The notes under the pieces: generated by a model
Databases searched by the model: none
Seen by the model: the letters and a program-made list of their open reading frames with translations, nothing else
Told to the model about the DNA's origin: nothing
In this document: piece by piece, positions 13,664 to 23,009 of the stretch
How positions within the stretch are numbered: the stretch's first letter is position 1
Layout: each line of letters starts with the position of its first letter
Position numbers and translations under genes: made by a program
IMG/VR virus record: IMGVR_UViG_3300031773_000016
Coordinates: 1 to 34,504 of that record
DNA length: 34,504 bases
Direction: 5' to 3' (one strand)
Origin: a virus

Positions 13664-16600
13664 CTAGTTATAAAAATCTTTAAATCTTTCCGTTATTGTT
13701 TTTTGTAATACATCTTGATTTTTCATCAAAAATAAATTACGTGCAACATTTTGATCTTCTTGTATTATTTTTTTTATTAATTCACCTTTAGCAAAACGAC
13801 TTGCGTTTGCGTATTGTGGTGATTTTATTATTGTGTTAATTTTTTCATAAGTTTGTAACTGCCTCATATATTGCAATAACTCAGAATATTGAGAGCTAGT
13901 TAATTTTACGCCACGTAAATTTCGTGAAGGCATACTTACACGAATTTCTAGTTTTTCCATTTCATCAAAAACAGAATCAACAGAGGTTGTCTGTGAATAG
14001 AAAGGAGAAACAAACTTTGGTCCCAATGTGCCAGAATATACTTGAACAAAACCAAAAATGTTTCTACGAGGTGGCAATTCTTCGGATAATGTAGGAATTT
14101 GGTTCCTCATACTATCCATTAAATTTTGTGTATCTCGTCTCACTGGATCCATTTGATTTCTTACATTAGCAATAACTCTTGGTACAAAGCTAGTAGCTAA
14201 TCTACTGATAAAATAACCACCTGATCTTTCTGGATCAGCTATGGCATCAATAACATTACTTACTCCAGTTAAAAAAGTTTTATTTGTAATGTTATCTGTA
14301 AAAGATGCAATCATCATAGATGTCATTGTTGTCATCTTTTCATCAAAATCTTCTATATCATCTCTATCAGCGTATCTAATTAAATCTGCAAAGTCTGCAC
14401 CTAAACCAAACAATACACCTAAAGGTTCGACACGATTATAAGCAACCCAACGATTACCTATTCTTATAGAATACGGTTGATGATTTTCTCTCCATATTTT
14501 GTAAGCGGAAGGGTCAGTCGGTCCTCTGCCTGTAACTATTTCTTGCATACCAAGATAGGTAACGTAAGACATTACTCCTGTACCCATAATCATTTTAGCT
14601 CTAGCAATATCTGCGTCAGCACCACCTGCTTTTATAGCTTCTTTATACTTGGATAGCAAAGGAGCAGCAGGAGTTCTTTCTATAGCAAATGTTATAATGT
14701 TTGCTGGAGTGTTAATGAAAGGAACAATAAATCTAGCTGCTGGGTATTTAACTACTAAATCTTTAAATACTTTTGCAACAGGACCAGCAGTGTTTGTAAA
14801 TGTTTGATAGTTAGCTCCTTCTTTTGCTGCCCTTCTTACATTATCAACACTGTCTATTTTAATTTGTAATTCTTTTGCTAAAACGTTATCACCTTCATTA
14901 ATGGCTTTAATTCTTCTATTGCTTAAAGCTACCAAATCAGCATTTTTAATTTCATCAATTCGAGATGCAAGTTTTCTACCGCTTAAATTTTCTTTTAATC
15001 CTTGCCTCATTGCTAAAGCATTTAACTCTTGTCTATATCCAATGCCTTTAAAAAACTGATCTTCTGCAGCAAGAAAACGAAAAGGCATACGAACTGCCTT
15101 TCCTCCCACTCCTTTAATAACTCTTCTTCTATTATCTAACTTAGTAAATTGGTCAGAAAAATCTTCATTAACTAAAGCACGAGTACCTTTTCTTAAACCA
15201 TCTCCAAATCCCTCTAAGGTTCCAAATCCTTTAGCAATAGCTTCTCTTATGGTTACACCTTCTCTACCTTTACCAGTAATTTTAGATATACCAGCAGCTA
15301 AAAATCTTTCTGGTACAGTCCATACAGCAATTAACCCATTAGATGTCATATTAACTGCGTGAGTTACAGGATTTGATAATAAAGCATTTAACCAAATTTC
15401 TTGTATTTTTTCAATGCCTTTAGCATCAGGAAAAGCACGTGCATATTTATTTAATGCCCTGCTAGTAATTTCTTCTTTAGGAGTTTCTGCAATAGTTCTA
15501 GCAAATTCTGTTAAATCTTGTTTTCTTGCACCTTCCCAAAATTCATTAGTTGCAGCTTTTCTTTGTTTTGATGTAAAAGCTGAACCATCTGCCATTTCTT
15601 TAAATGCTTGTCCACCACGACCCCAAGAAGCAGAAAGACCAGTAAGTTGTTCTGTCATATTGTTGGCACGTTCTAATGATCTTTGAAATTCTATGTAATC
15701 TGCAGGAGATTTAGTGTTGTTTGCTTTTACTGCCGACATATACATATCTTCAATAGAAGCTGTTGTTAATTTTCTAGCAGCGTAAATATATTCAGGTAAG
15801 TTTTTCCAATCTATATTTCTATTTTTAATAAAATCATTAGCATCCAAACCAAGATCGTCAGCCAGTTTATACAATTCACTTTCAACATTTAATTTTGGTC
15901 CACGTGCAGCTTTAAATAAAGCAGCATCTGCTTTAACCATATCATCTAATATAGACTTAATTGGTACATCGCTATCTATTCTTCTAAGATTTATATTACC
16001 TGCGTATTTTGGTAAACCAACTTCTTCTTCTTTGGTTTTTTTTGCAATATCTTCAGCTTTTTCTTTTATTGATGCTGTATCAGCAGTTTCGCTAAAACGC
16101 ATTTTAGTTTTTTTTATAACGCCATCAGATACTTTTGATATTTCTATATCTGGAACTTTAACAGAAGCAACTACATCTTCTGGTGTTTTTTTATCTAAGA
16201 TGTCAGCAACAGAGCCTCTTTCTAATTCAGGTTTCTTTGTTTTAAATGCCCTTGCTCCTGCTAAAACTACATCAAACGCTGTAGCTAAACCAGCTCCTTC
16301 TAATGCCATTTTCATTCTTGACTGAGCTACACTATCTTCAGGGTTTGCTTTTAAATAATCAGATACTGGGTTTGCAAGATTTGGATAACTTTGAATTAAG
16401 TTGGATAATCTTTGTTCGTCAGGACTAAATGCTGCTTGTTCAGCAGCAGCACCAACAACAGTTGCTCTTGTAGCTCCACCTACATAAGTCTTTGCTGCAG
16501 GTAAAAGTTTAGTTGCCTTTAATACTTTAGATATACCTGCGTATGGAATTAAAAAACCTGCAATATCTCTTACTATTGATCCACCAAAATATTGTGGTTC

Positions 16601-16882
16601 AGGTACTTCAGGTAGCCATTCTTTTTGTTTGTCTGTAAATTTTTCATCAGTAGCATATTCGTATATATCATAACCTAATTCTACAGATGACTGAGCTACA
16701 TCTCTAGCTGCACCAACTATAGTTCTAAAAGCATTTTCACCAAATCCTATTTTTGGTTTAAGAGTATTAGGTACTTTTATTTTTTTTGATTTTAAGTTTT
16801 CTGGAATAACAATATTACCATTGTTTTGATTGGCATCTGATTTCTTTTTTAAAGATTCAGGAATTATAATCTCTTGTGCCAT
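13664..16882 (-). CDS. Large internal/ejection virion protein, LPD38-like C-terminal half
   Basis: 1072 residues. The extreme N-terminus holds three copies of a short motif I-x-(I/V)-P-x-x-L-K (residues 5-12, 24-31, 35-42). Hydrophobic helical stretches follow (GFLIPYAGISKVLKA, then VGGATRATVVGAAAEQAA), then a long helical body. The second half (AARFIVPFINTPANIITFAIERTPAAPL and PYSIRIGNRWVAYNRVEPLGVLFGLGADFADLI) matches the LPD38-type region of polyvalent phage proteins. In podoviruses such large proteins are packed in the head and ejected with DNA to form a conduit. No lytic transglycosylase or nuclease motif was noticed. Role is inferred from size, composition and neighbours. Confidence 0.75.
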   Translation of the reverse strand: MAQEIIIPESLKKKSDANQNNGNIVIPENLKSKKIKVPNTLKPKIGFGENAFRTIVGAARDVAQSSVELGYDIYEYATDEKFTDKQKEWLPEVPEPQYFGGSIVRDIAGFLIPYAGISKVLKATKLLPAAKTYVGGATRATVVGAAAEQAAFSPDEQRLSNLIQSYPNLANPVSDYLKANPEDSVAQSRMKMALEGAGLATAFDVVLAGARAFKTKKPELERGSVADILDKKTPEDVVASVKVPDIEISKVSDGVIKKTKMRFSETADTASIKEKAEDIAKKTKEEEVGLPKYAGNINLRRIDSDVPIKSILDDMVKADAALFKAARGPKLNVESELYKLADDLGLDANDFIKNRNIDWKNLPEYIYAARKLTTASIEDMYMSAVKANNTKSPADYIEFQRSLERANNMTEQLTGLSASWGRGGQAFKEMADGSAFTSKQRKAATNEFWEGARKQDLTEFARTIAETPKEEITSRALNKYARAFPDAKGIEKIQEIWLNALLSNPVTHAVNMTSNGLIAVWTVPERFLAAGISKITGKGREGVTIREAIAKGFGTLEGFGDGLRKGTRALVNEDFSDQFTKLDNRRRVIKGVGGKAVRMPFRFLAAEDQFFKGIGYRQELNALAMRQGLKENLSGRKLASRIDEIKNADLVALSNRRIKAINEGDNVLAKELQIKIDSVDNVRRAAKEGANYQTFTNTAGPVAKVFKDLVVKYPAARFIVPFINTPANIITFAIERTPAAPLLSKYKEAIKAGGADADIARAKMIMGTGVMSYVTYLGMQEIVTGRGPTDPSAYKIWRENHQPYSIRIGNRWVAYNRVEPLGVLFGLGADFADLIRYADRDDIEDFDEKMTTMTSMMIASFTDNITNKTFLTGVSNVIDAIADPERSGGYFISRLATSFVPRVIANVRNQMDPVRRDTQNLMDSMRNQIPTLSEELPPRRNIFGFVQVYSGTLGPKFVSPFYSQTTSVDSVFDEMEKLEIRVSMPSRNLRGVKLTSSQYSELLQYMRQLQTYEKINTIIKSPQYANASRFAKGELIKKIIQEDQNVARNLFLMKNQDVLQKTITERFKDFYN

Positions 16883-18268
16883 CTATCCTGAAGTAAGACC
16901 TTGTTCAATAACATATTTTTCTGCTTCTGCTCTTGTTAAACCTTGATTAGCTTCCATTAAGGTTTTTACCGCTTGAGGATCTGCTTCGCTTACTGCTCCC
17001 ATTCCTGCCATTCCACCTTCGCTATACATACTTGCCATCATTGATGCTAACGGATCCATAGGTCTAACTACATAACCTTCAGCTATTAAAGCGTCTACCG
17101 TTGGATCATCTATTCTTAAAGATTTTTGGTCTGCACCTTTTGTTAAAGTAACAAGTCTAGTAGAAGTAGTTTTATTAGCTTCTTGTAAATTTTTTAATCC
17201 GTTTAATAAACCTTCAGCAGTTCCTTCACCTTTTTCGGCTGAAGCTAACAATGATATTGCAAGAAGCATAGAATCACTATTAATAAACTCACTAAGATTT
17301 TTGCTCTTCATAGTCTTTTCTACTTGATCTTTAACTATGTTTTCGTTTTCTGTTTTTATTTCTTTGTTCTTTTTTTCCTTTTCTTCTTTAGGCAAAGTAG
17401 AAGATTCAACATCCTGTTGTTTCTTTTTGTTTTCTAAAATAGCTGAAGTAGAGTCTTGAACTTGACTTTTTATTTCTTGAATTTTTGATTCTACTGCGTC
17501 TTTAGCTTGTTTATAATTTCCACCTTTATAATTCTTACGAAATTCAGAATAGGCTTCTTTAACAGTATCTTCTCCTTGTTGTACTAATTCAGGAAAATCA
17601 TTTTTAAAATCATTAAGACTATAAGCAGTTGGATCTTTTGCCATTCTAAATCTTTCAGCTTCTCTATCCATTTTTCTTTTGTCTGCTGATTGTTGAACAT
17701 TATTTACAATATTTTCAACACCACCAACCATACTATCTATAACACCACCTTCACCTGTTAAAGATTTAGACACTCCTGACGTAGCAGCTTCTGATGCACC
17801 TTCAAAATTATAATTTGTATCTACGTTTTGAAATACAGGATCAGCACCTGCAAAATAACCAGTTACAGGATCAATTATATTTTTAGCAGCCCAGTTTGTT
17901 GCTACCTCTCCTGCCTCTGCCATAGGTCCTGTCACAGCAGCTACATCTTGTAGGAAAGGAATCCTGTCTGTTTCTGAAGCAATATGTCTATTGGGGTTTA
18001 AATAAGATCCAGGTAAGGGTTGAAAGTTATCTAGCTTTGAAGGTCTTACTCTACCAAATCTGTCTGGCGAAAGTAATCCTGCTCTTGCTGCTTTATTCAT
18101 CTCAATCCTTTGTCGTGGAGTCATTCTGTCGCCAGTAATAGGATTGACAGTCATGCCAGGTAAAAAAGGTCTACCTGTTGCAGAAGGTAAACTTCCAGCA
18201 GTTAAATAATCTGAAGCTGCTTGTGATAAAAGTCCAAATGGATTTTGATGCCACCATGTATGAGCCAT
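16883..18268 (-). CDS. Probable internal/ejection virion protein
   Basis: 461 residues, soluble and mostly helical. The start (AHTWWHQNPFGLLSQAASDYL) is aromatic, with a Pro/Arg-rich region to about 100. Residues about 240-330 are strongly charged (Lys/Glu) and likely coiled coil. The C-terminal part is Ala/Met/Gly-rich (ASMMASMYSEGGMAGMGAV) and ends in LTRAEAEKYVIEQGL. It lies between the two other candidate ejection proteins, and its ATG is spaced 9 bases from the previous stop. Function inferred from that setting. Confidence 0.65.
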   Translation of the reverse strand: MAHTWWHQNPFGLLSQAASDYLTAGSLPSATGRPFLPGMTVNPITGDRMTPRQRIEMNKAARAGLLSPDRFGRVRPSKLDNFQPLPGSYLNPNRHIASETDRIPFLQDVAAVTGPMAEAGEVATNWAAKNIIDPVTGYFAGADPVFQNVDTNYNFEGASEAATSGVSKSLTGEGGVIDSMVGGVENIVNNVQQSADKRKMDREAERFRMAKDPTAYSLNDFKNDFPELVQQGEDTVKEAYSEFRKNYKGGNYKQAKDAVESKIQEIKSQVQDSTSAILENKKKQQDVESSTLPKEEKEKKNKEIKTENENIVKDQVEKTMKSKNLSEFINSDSMLLAISLLASAEKGEGTAEGLLNGLKNLQEANKTTSTRLVTLTKGADQKSLRIDDPTVDALIAEGYVVRPMDPLASMMASMYSEGGMAGMGAVSEADPQAVKTLMEANQGLTRAEAEKYVIEQGLTSG

Positions 18269-18277
18269 ATATCCTCC

Positions 18278-19108
18278 TTATGTTCCTAAAAGTCCTGCTA
18301 ATCCACCACCTATTGCAAACAGTGGGTTAGTAGACCCTAATAAATTAGCTATATTAGCACCAGCCAATGCTCCTCCTAGTCCTCCAAGAAGAGGATTTCC
18401 TCCAGGTTCTGTTCCTGTTGAAGCTGGGAATCCACTAGCTATAGGAGTAACTAACCCAGCGTAGTTTTGAAGTTGTGACATAGGAGCTTGTTGACCAAAT
18501 TGGAATCTTGCCATTTGATCTTGTAATTGTCTTTTTGCTAAATCTTCGTAAGATGCTCCAACTCCTGCGAGGTTTCCTATTCCTCCAAAACGTCTTGCAT
18601 CCATTTGAGCTTGTAATGGTGATAGTTGTCCAGCAGCAGCTAATTGTCTTGATCTTTCTTGTTGACTAAGGTTTGCAGCTATTGGTGCGTAGGCTTGAGT
18701 TATACCTCTAGCAGCAGCTTGTTGTGCCATAGGACTTGTTCCTGTTCTTCCCATACCACCAAATTGTGTAGCGATGTTACCCATAACATCTGAAGTAATA
18801 CCAGAACGAATATCATCTAAATATTGGTTTTGTCCAGCACCTGAAGCAAAGTTACCAAAAGTCGTTGCAGCTTGTTGTTGCAAAGCCGATGGTGCAGCTT
18901 GTTCTAAGGCTGCTGCTTGTCCTAAATTTAGTGCTTGTTGAGTTTGGTCTGCAAACGGTACTACTGTACTGCCTGGATAAAACTCTCTACCTACACCACT
19001 TCTATAAATGTTTTGAGCTTCGCCTAATATATCCTGCAAAAACGGTTCCGCAGGTGCGTAAGGCTCAGTTCTTTGAGTGGTAGTTTGGTCTCCTCCGCCA
19101 CTTGACAT
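18278..19108 (-). CDS. Gln/Ala/Gly-rich virion (ejection-type) protein
   Basis: 276 residues. Gln, Ala and Gly dominate (QQQAATTFGNFASGAGQNQYL, QQERSRQLAAAGQLSPLQAQMDARRFGG). The C-terminal 45 residues are glycine-alanine-leucine-rich and hydrophobic (LLGGLGGALAGANIANLL, IGGGLAGLLG), suited to membrane insertion. This matches small ejection proteins of podoviruses that enter the cell envelope with the DNA. It starts with Ser/Gly. Position before the other internal proteins agrees. No enzymatic motif. Confidence 0.7.
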   Translation of the reverse strand: MSSGGGDQTTTQRTEPYAPAEPFLQDILGEAQNIYRSGVGREFYPGSTVVPFADQTQQALNLGQAAALEQAAPSALQQQAATTFGNFASGAGQNQYLDDIRSGITSDVMGNIATQFGGMGRTGTSPMAQQAAARGITQAYAPIAANLSQQERSRQLAAAGQLSPLQAQMDARRFGGIGNLAGVGASYEDLAKRQLQDQMARFQFGQQAPMSQLQNYAGLVTPIASGFPASTGTEPGGNPLLGGLGGALAGANIANLLGSTNPLFAIGGGLAGLLGT

Positions 19109-19110
19109 AC

Positions 19111-19536
19111 TTATTCCTCCAATTTCTTTTCTAGTAAGTAATGGGTAATTTTATACCCTTTTTGTTTTAATAATTTAGACCATCCTGGTCTGGCATAAGT
19201 TTCAAAGTGCGTACACTTATTATCTTTAGCCCATTTTTCTATATCGTGCAATCTATCTTGCCAAAGTTTTCTTTGTTTCCCTGTGCAGATAAATATATTT
19301 GCAACCTTAGAATTAGGTCTTATGATTATCTTTGTAACCACAACACCCTTTAGTTTCTGTTCGGAATCTTCATCCCAAACCAGCCATAGTTGGTTATCAC
19401 CGCTTAAACAATCCTCGTAAACATCTGAGGTTTTAAAATGATGACCTGAATACGCAAGAGCTTTTGTAATTGAATCATCTACTAAGCTCCAAACGTCTTT
19501 AATATTTTCTTTAGGTATCTGTACTACACCAATCAT
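19111..19536 (-). CDS. GNAT-like acetyltransferase encoded in virion operon
   Basis: 141 residues. The fold pattern is that of a GNAT: an N-terminal helix (ENIKDVWSLVDDSITKAL), LWLVWDEDSEQKLKGVVVTKIII as central strands, ANIFICTGKQRKLWQDRLHDIEKWAKDN with the substrate/CoA region, then HFETYARPGWSKLLKQKGYKI, the usual final motif. Similar proteins are found beside internal virion genes in podoviruses. Target unknown. It overlaps the upstream beta protein by four bases (ATGA). Confidence 0.75.
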   Translation of the reverse strand: MIGVVQIPKENIKDVWSLVDDSITKALAYSGHHFKTSDVYEDCLSGDNQLWLVWDEDSEQKLKGVVVTKIIIRPNSKVANIFICTGKQRKLWQDRLHDIEKWAKDNKCTHFETYARPGWSKLLKQKGYKITHYLLEKKLEE

Positions 19537-19859
19537 GTAATTTCTAAATAGCTAACTACAACATGAAGATCATTAGCGTTCTCTGCTTGTACTTTTAATT
19601 CTTCATCTGTGTTCATTACTAATGGATTACTTAATAGTTCTGTAGTTGTTTTAGCTGCTATATCTTTTTGCTTAAACAAACTAAACACTGTATTTGATGT
19701 ATTAAGTAAAGTTGCTGTTATCTCACAAGCATTACTTGCATCATCATTAGATACTAATATAGATTTTACAATACTTGTTGTAACCGCAGGTACTGTATAT
19801 AAAACAGTATCATTAGTTGTTGTTAAGTCTACTTTACTATTTTTATATGTGTGTGCCAT
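19533..19859 (-). CDS. Small beta-sandwich virion protein
   Basis: 108 residues, beta-rich with few charged residues: VLYTVPAVTTSIVKSILVSNDDASNACEITATLL then VFSLFKQKDIAAKTTTELLSNPLVM. The pattern is like the 108-residue gene at 23514-23840 in this window (both start MA, have a VDL/ATT start, and a tail with strand-loop-strand). Probable virion fibre or head-decoration component; function not determined. Confidence 0.65.
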   Translation of the reverse strand: MAHTYKNSKVDLTTTNDTVLYTVPAVTTSIVKSILVSNDDASNACEITATLLNTSNTVFSLFKQKDIAAKTTTELLSNPLVMNTDEELKVQAENANDLHVVVSYLEIT

Positions 19860-19998
19860 CTTCTTTAGTATGTTTCCAAAATTCGTCTAGTGCGTTATGT
19901 TCGCAATTAATACAATCGCAATCTTCTATTGAACATTGACCACTGTTTCCACAATGACATTCATGTTCACAATGTTTACAGTTCACGCTAGAAACCAT
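19843..19998 (-). CDS. 51-residue cysteine-rich metal-binding-like protein
   Basis: Starts at ATG 19998 behind AGGAGG, a near-perfect ribosome site, and overlaps genes on both sides (16 and 17 bases). Residues 5-34 contain eight cysteines and four histidines: C7-x2-C10-x3-C14-x-C16, then C22, C27-x-C29-x2-C32, with His at 9, 12, 15 and 34. The tail is plain (ALDEFWKHTKEDG). The pattern suggests a compact metal-cluster or zinc site like a tiny metallothionein, or a disulfide-knotted peptide. It has no signal peptide. Being inside the structural operon, it may be a chaperone or virion component. Novel in context. Confidence 0.75.
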   Translation of the reverse strand: MVSSVNCKHCEHECHCGNSGQCSIEDCDCINCEHNALDEFWKHTKEDGTHI

Positions 19999-20129
19999 GC
20001 TGCTACCTCCTGATTTTCATCGTTATGGTATCTTATTAATTGATTAGTTAAATCTTCTACAATACGTTGGTATTCTTCTGGGCTGTCTATAGTCTGGTAA
20101 ACATATTGTAAGTCTTGTTTACTTGCCAT
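19983..20129 (-). CDS. 48-residue small helical protein
   Basis: Starts in a TAATG overlap with the Gly-rich gene and ends inside the first codons of the cysteine-rich gene. The sequence MASKQDLQYVYQTIDSPEEY then RIVEDLTNQLIRYHNDENQEVAAWFLA is one or two amphipathic helices, acidic. Family unknown. Nested overlaps on both sides indicate that it is translated as part of the array. Confidence 0.65.
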   Translation of the reverse strand: MASKQDLQYVYQTIDSPEEYQRIVEDLTNQLIRYHNDENQEVAAWFLA

Positions 20130-20905
20130 TAGAATCTTGCAGTTCCTGAAACATGACCACCCATTCCGCCAGTTGGTCCGTGTTGTCCACCTTGCATTCC
20201 AGAACCGTGTCCACTTGGTCCACCGAAACCTTGTCCTTGTGATCCAGAATCTTTACCTAAAGCAGAATCATCTTGAGAAGGTCCTGCTGTATTATCAAGA
20301 CCACTATAATCTCCAATACCATAAGGATCTCTACCAAAAGTAACATTACCTTGTTGATCCATCGTCATAGTAGATTGGTCAACATTCCACGATTCTACAT
20401 CCTCTGGTTGGTTAACAAAGGAAACTGGTTCATATTGTTCTGTTTCAGAGTTCCACTTGAATTTAGTGCCTTGTGGCATATCCGATATTCCTTTAATTAA
20501 TCCAAGAATACCTGGAATCATATTGTAGTTAGGAAAATTATATGCAGTTGGATTTACGTCTCTATCTCTACCTCCGCCTTGACCTTGATTAATAAGTCCG
20601 TTTGGATAAGTTACTCCAACTGGAATCCCTGTTTCTGATTGATAGTGTGAACCAAATACTCCAGGAGTATAGGTTCCAGTTCCCATTCCTGTTCCTACTC
20701 CAGTTCCCATTCCAGTATATTGAGTGCCACCGTGTACGCTTTGACCCAAGTTAGGCATTTGGAATTGATTTCCAGACCATTTATTTTGAGCCACTCCTTG
20801 AATATAATCTGATTCAGTTGGTGTATAAACGCCAAAAGGTTCTACGTTTTGTATTTGTTGTCCTAGTAGTCCTGCTGATTGTTGTAATTGTTCTAAAAAT
20901 GTCAT
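20129..20905 (-). CDS. Gly-rich virion protein
   Basis: 258 residues. N-terminal helix (TFLEQLQQSAGLLGQQIQ), a GMGTGVGTGMGTGT run at 65-78, and a Gly/Gln/His-rich end (QGQGFGGPSGHGSGMQGGQHGPTGGMGGH). A 14-base DNA direct repeat at 20676-20689 and 20700-20713 lies in the first of these. The composition suits a flexible linker or internal virion protein. Its start overlaps the end of the hub gene by four bases. No family recognised. Confidence 0.65.
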   Translation of the reverse strand: MTFLEQLQQSAGLLGQQIQNVEPFGVYTPTESDYIQGVAQNKWSGNQFQMPNLGQSVHGGTQYTGMGTGVGTGMGTGTYTPGVFGSHYQSETGIPVGVTYPNGLINQGQGGGRDRDVNPTAYNFPNYNMIPGILGLIKGISDMPQGTKFKWNSETEQYEPVSFVNQPEDVESWNVDQSTMTMDQQGNVTFGRDPYGIGDYSGLDNTAGPSQDDSALGKDSGSQGQGFGGPSGHGSGMQGGQHGPTGGMGGHVSGTARF

Positions 20906-22359
20906 CTATATCCTTCTTTAATTGCTTCTACATCTACTCCTTGTGCATCACTCCATGAAGTACCTGCTGCAATTTGCATATTAAATTTAAAATATCGTGC
21001 TGACTTATGAAAAGGTATAGTACCTGTTGTGTGCATAGCGGTTACAGGGGAAGTTGTTGTTTGTGAATCAGCAACTCTATTTCTATAAGTCAATGAACCA
21101 GTAGCAGATGAAGTATCAACTATTGGTCTTACATGAGTAAGTAATGATCTGTTCTGAGGAAAGATTTCTGTTTCAGCAGTACCTACTTCAGCAGCTAAAG
21201 CTGTTCCTTCAAATGTTCCAAACTTATGTGTGTTATCAAATACACCAAATGATCTTAACCCACCTACAAATATATCACTATCAAGTGGTACGTTAATTGC
21301 ATCTAAGTTATTAGATCCAGTAGAAGGGTAATCATCTAAGTCATCAACAGAATAACCTGGTGATATGTAGTTAAATATCATCTCGTGATCTATTTCAACA
21401 ATAGACCATCTTTGGTTTTCATAATTATAAACTATAAGTTTATCAGTTGTACCTGAGTCTACTGAAGGATAAGACCAACAAACTAATTTGTTTTTATAAT
21501 CAACTGCAGCTTTAACCTTTTCTCTGTGTGCAAATCTTAAGTCTCCGTTAAAGAAACGATCTACTTTACCATTGCCAATAGGTTTAGATGTATTACCATC
21601 TGTAACTCTAAAGCCATCTTCAGATAAAAAGTAAACAAGGTTTCCAACTTTAATAACTGATTTACCTTGTACTGCTCCTATGTTATCTTCAATTCTTCTA
21701 AATGAGAATATTACATTACCACCACGATAATCCATTCGTGTGATTCTATTCTCTTGAAATATCAATCCGTACTGTCCACCAGTTACTCCAGTAACAACTC
21801 CGCCTTCAGGAAGTGTTTCTGAATCTGATTGGTTAGTACCTGCTGTCCATCCAGTTGCATCATTGACTGCAGACCATTGTACTTTGTTTCGTGCAGTTGG
21901 TTGAAACCCTGTAACAATAAAGTTATTTACAACAGCAGCGTGTCTAAATGATGGAGGTGATCCACTTAATGCTGCAAAGTCTGATGATGAATCTAGTGTC
22001 CATGCTTGAGGTGCATTAGCTCCGTTGAATGCTATTACAGTTTCACCAAACTTTAAAAAATCCCAATAGCCATTAGAGTCAACACTAAATGTAGTACCGC
22101 CACTTTCATCTACTACAGAGTTAGCAAGTATTCTATAAAGTTTACTTACATCACCTGCAAAGATACTTACATTACCACCGTCAGATGTAAAAGATGCAGC
22201 CCCCTGACATCTAGCTGTTAAAGCGTTAGCAGTTGCTTGTGTTACAGCTTTCCAGGGTCTATAACTATTAGAAGCAGGATATACATTCTTTGCTGCTGTA
22301 GCTCCAGGATTCAAATGATCTGGCAAGTCTGGCAGCCATTCTCCAAAAGGTACTTGCAT
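20902..22359 (-). CDS. Tail hub / head-stabilisation protein, P22 gp10-like
   Basis: 485 residues, nearly all beta strand. The start (MQVPFGEWLPDLPDHLNPGATAAKNVYPASNSYRPW) and repeated blades (FGETVIAFNGANAPQAW, FRHAAVVNNFIVTGF, YGLIFQENRITRMDYRGGNVIFSFRRIEDNIGAV, VGNLVYFLSEDGFRVTDG) are the layout of packaged-DNA stabilisation proteins of podoviruses, which form a beta-propeller hub under the adaptor. The role is to close the portal and carry the needle or fibres. It overlaps the adaptor gene by one base. Confidence 0.8.
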   Translation of the reverse strand: MQVPFGEWLPDLPDHLNPGATAAKNVYPASNSYRPWKAVTQATANALTARCQGAASFTSDGGNVSIFAGDVSKLYRILANSVVDESGGTTFSVDSNGYWDFLKFGETVIAFNGANAPQAWTLDSSSDFAALSGSPPSFRHAAVVNNFIVTGFQPTARNKVQWSAVNDATGWTAGTNQSDSETLPEGGVVTGVTGGQYGLIFQENRITRMDYRGGNVIFSFRRIEDNIGAVQGKSVIKVGNLVYFLSEDGFRVTDGNTSKPIGNGKVDRFFNGDLRFAHREKVKAAVDYKNKLVCWSYPSVDSGTTDKLIVYNYENQRWSIVEIDHEMIFNYISPGYSVDDLDDYPSTGSNNLDAINVPLDSDIFVGGLRSFGVFDNTHKFGTFEGTALAAEVGTAETEIFPQNRSLLTHVRPIVDTSSATGSLTYRNRVADSQTTTSPVTAMHTTGTIPFHKSARYFKFNMQIAAGTSWSDAQGVDVEAIKEGYR

Positions 22360-23009
22360 TAGTTTACGTTATCAAAGTTGTTAATATTAATTCCTGATCG
22401 TTGAACAAGAGGTGAACCGTTATATTTATCTTTTTCATCTGCATCTTCAACTTGTTTCAATGCAGCTTCGTATTGTGATTTAAACTGTGCAACAGTTCCT
22501 GCATCCATACCTCGAATAAATGTAGAGGCAAAATATAAAGCACCAAATAAATACACATCAGGATGATTAGTTAGTATGTGATTAGTCGTAGCTGAACCAC
22601 TTAATGCGTCAAATGCTTTGTAATAAGTTAGTCTTGCAGTATATGAGGAATCTGGGGTAGGGCTAAATCTAAAGTTTGATCCTTCAATAGAGTAAGCTCT
22701 TGGTTGTCCAGATTGGTCAGAACCGTTGGTATCTGCTTGATGATATGGACTCATTAAAACTAAAGCCGAATCAGGATCAGGACTTGTTAAGACTAAACTT
22801 CTTACTTGCAAAAAGCCTGAAGGTAAAGATTCAGTTGCTGCATCTATTGTAAAAGATGAATTAACTGTTTCCATTGATCTAACTCTTAGTCTGCGGTTAA
22901 AATCTGCTTCAGTTAAATCTATAAAATCATCTATCTCTGAAGATAAATCATCCCTTGCTAGAAAGTTTGCTATAGCTGTTTTTAAATTTGAGTATGAATC
23001 TAAAGCCAT
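22359..23009 (-). CDS. Head-tail adaptor, SU10/gp4-like
   Basis: 216 residues. The start (LKTAIANFLARDDLSSEIDDFIDLTEADFNRRLRVRSME) is the helical signature of SU10-type adaptor proteins, with ARDDL and the NRRLRVR motif. The middle is beta-rich (SFTIDAATESLPSGFLQVRSLVL) and the C-terminal helix (QFKSQYEAALKQVEDADEKDKY) follows. Adaptors form a ring below the portal and link head to tail. One-base overlaps on both sides show tight coupling. Confidence 0.85.
   Translation of the reverse strand: MALDSYSNLKTAIANFLARDDLSSEIDDFIDLTEADFNRRLRVRSMETVNSSFTIDAATESLPSGFLQVRSLVLTSPDPDSALVLMSPYHQADTNGSDQSGQPRAYSIEGSNFRFSPTPDSSYTARLTYYKAFDALSGSATTNHILTNHPDVYLFGALYFASTFIRGMDAGTVAQFKSQYEAALKQVEDADEKDKYNGSPLVQRSGININNFDNVN

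Noticed and set aside
14241-16325. Several rightward frames of 60-100 codons opposite the 1072-residue gene
   Set aside because: All are antisense shadows of a continuous leftward gene, without ribosome sites.
13664-18268. A tail tape measure protein
   Set aside because: Length and helices could suggest it, but there is no tail-tube or sheath gene, and the LPD38-like and ejection-type features fit a podovirus better.
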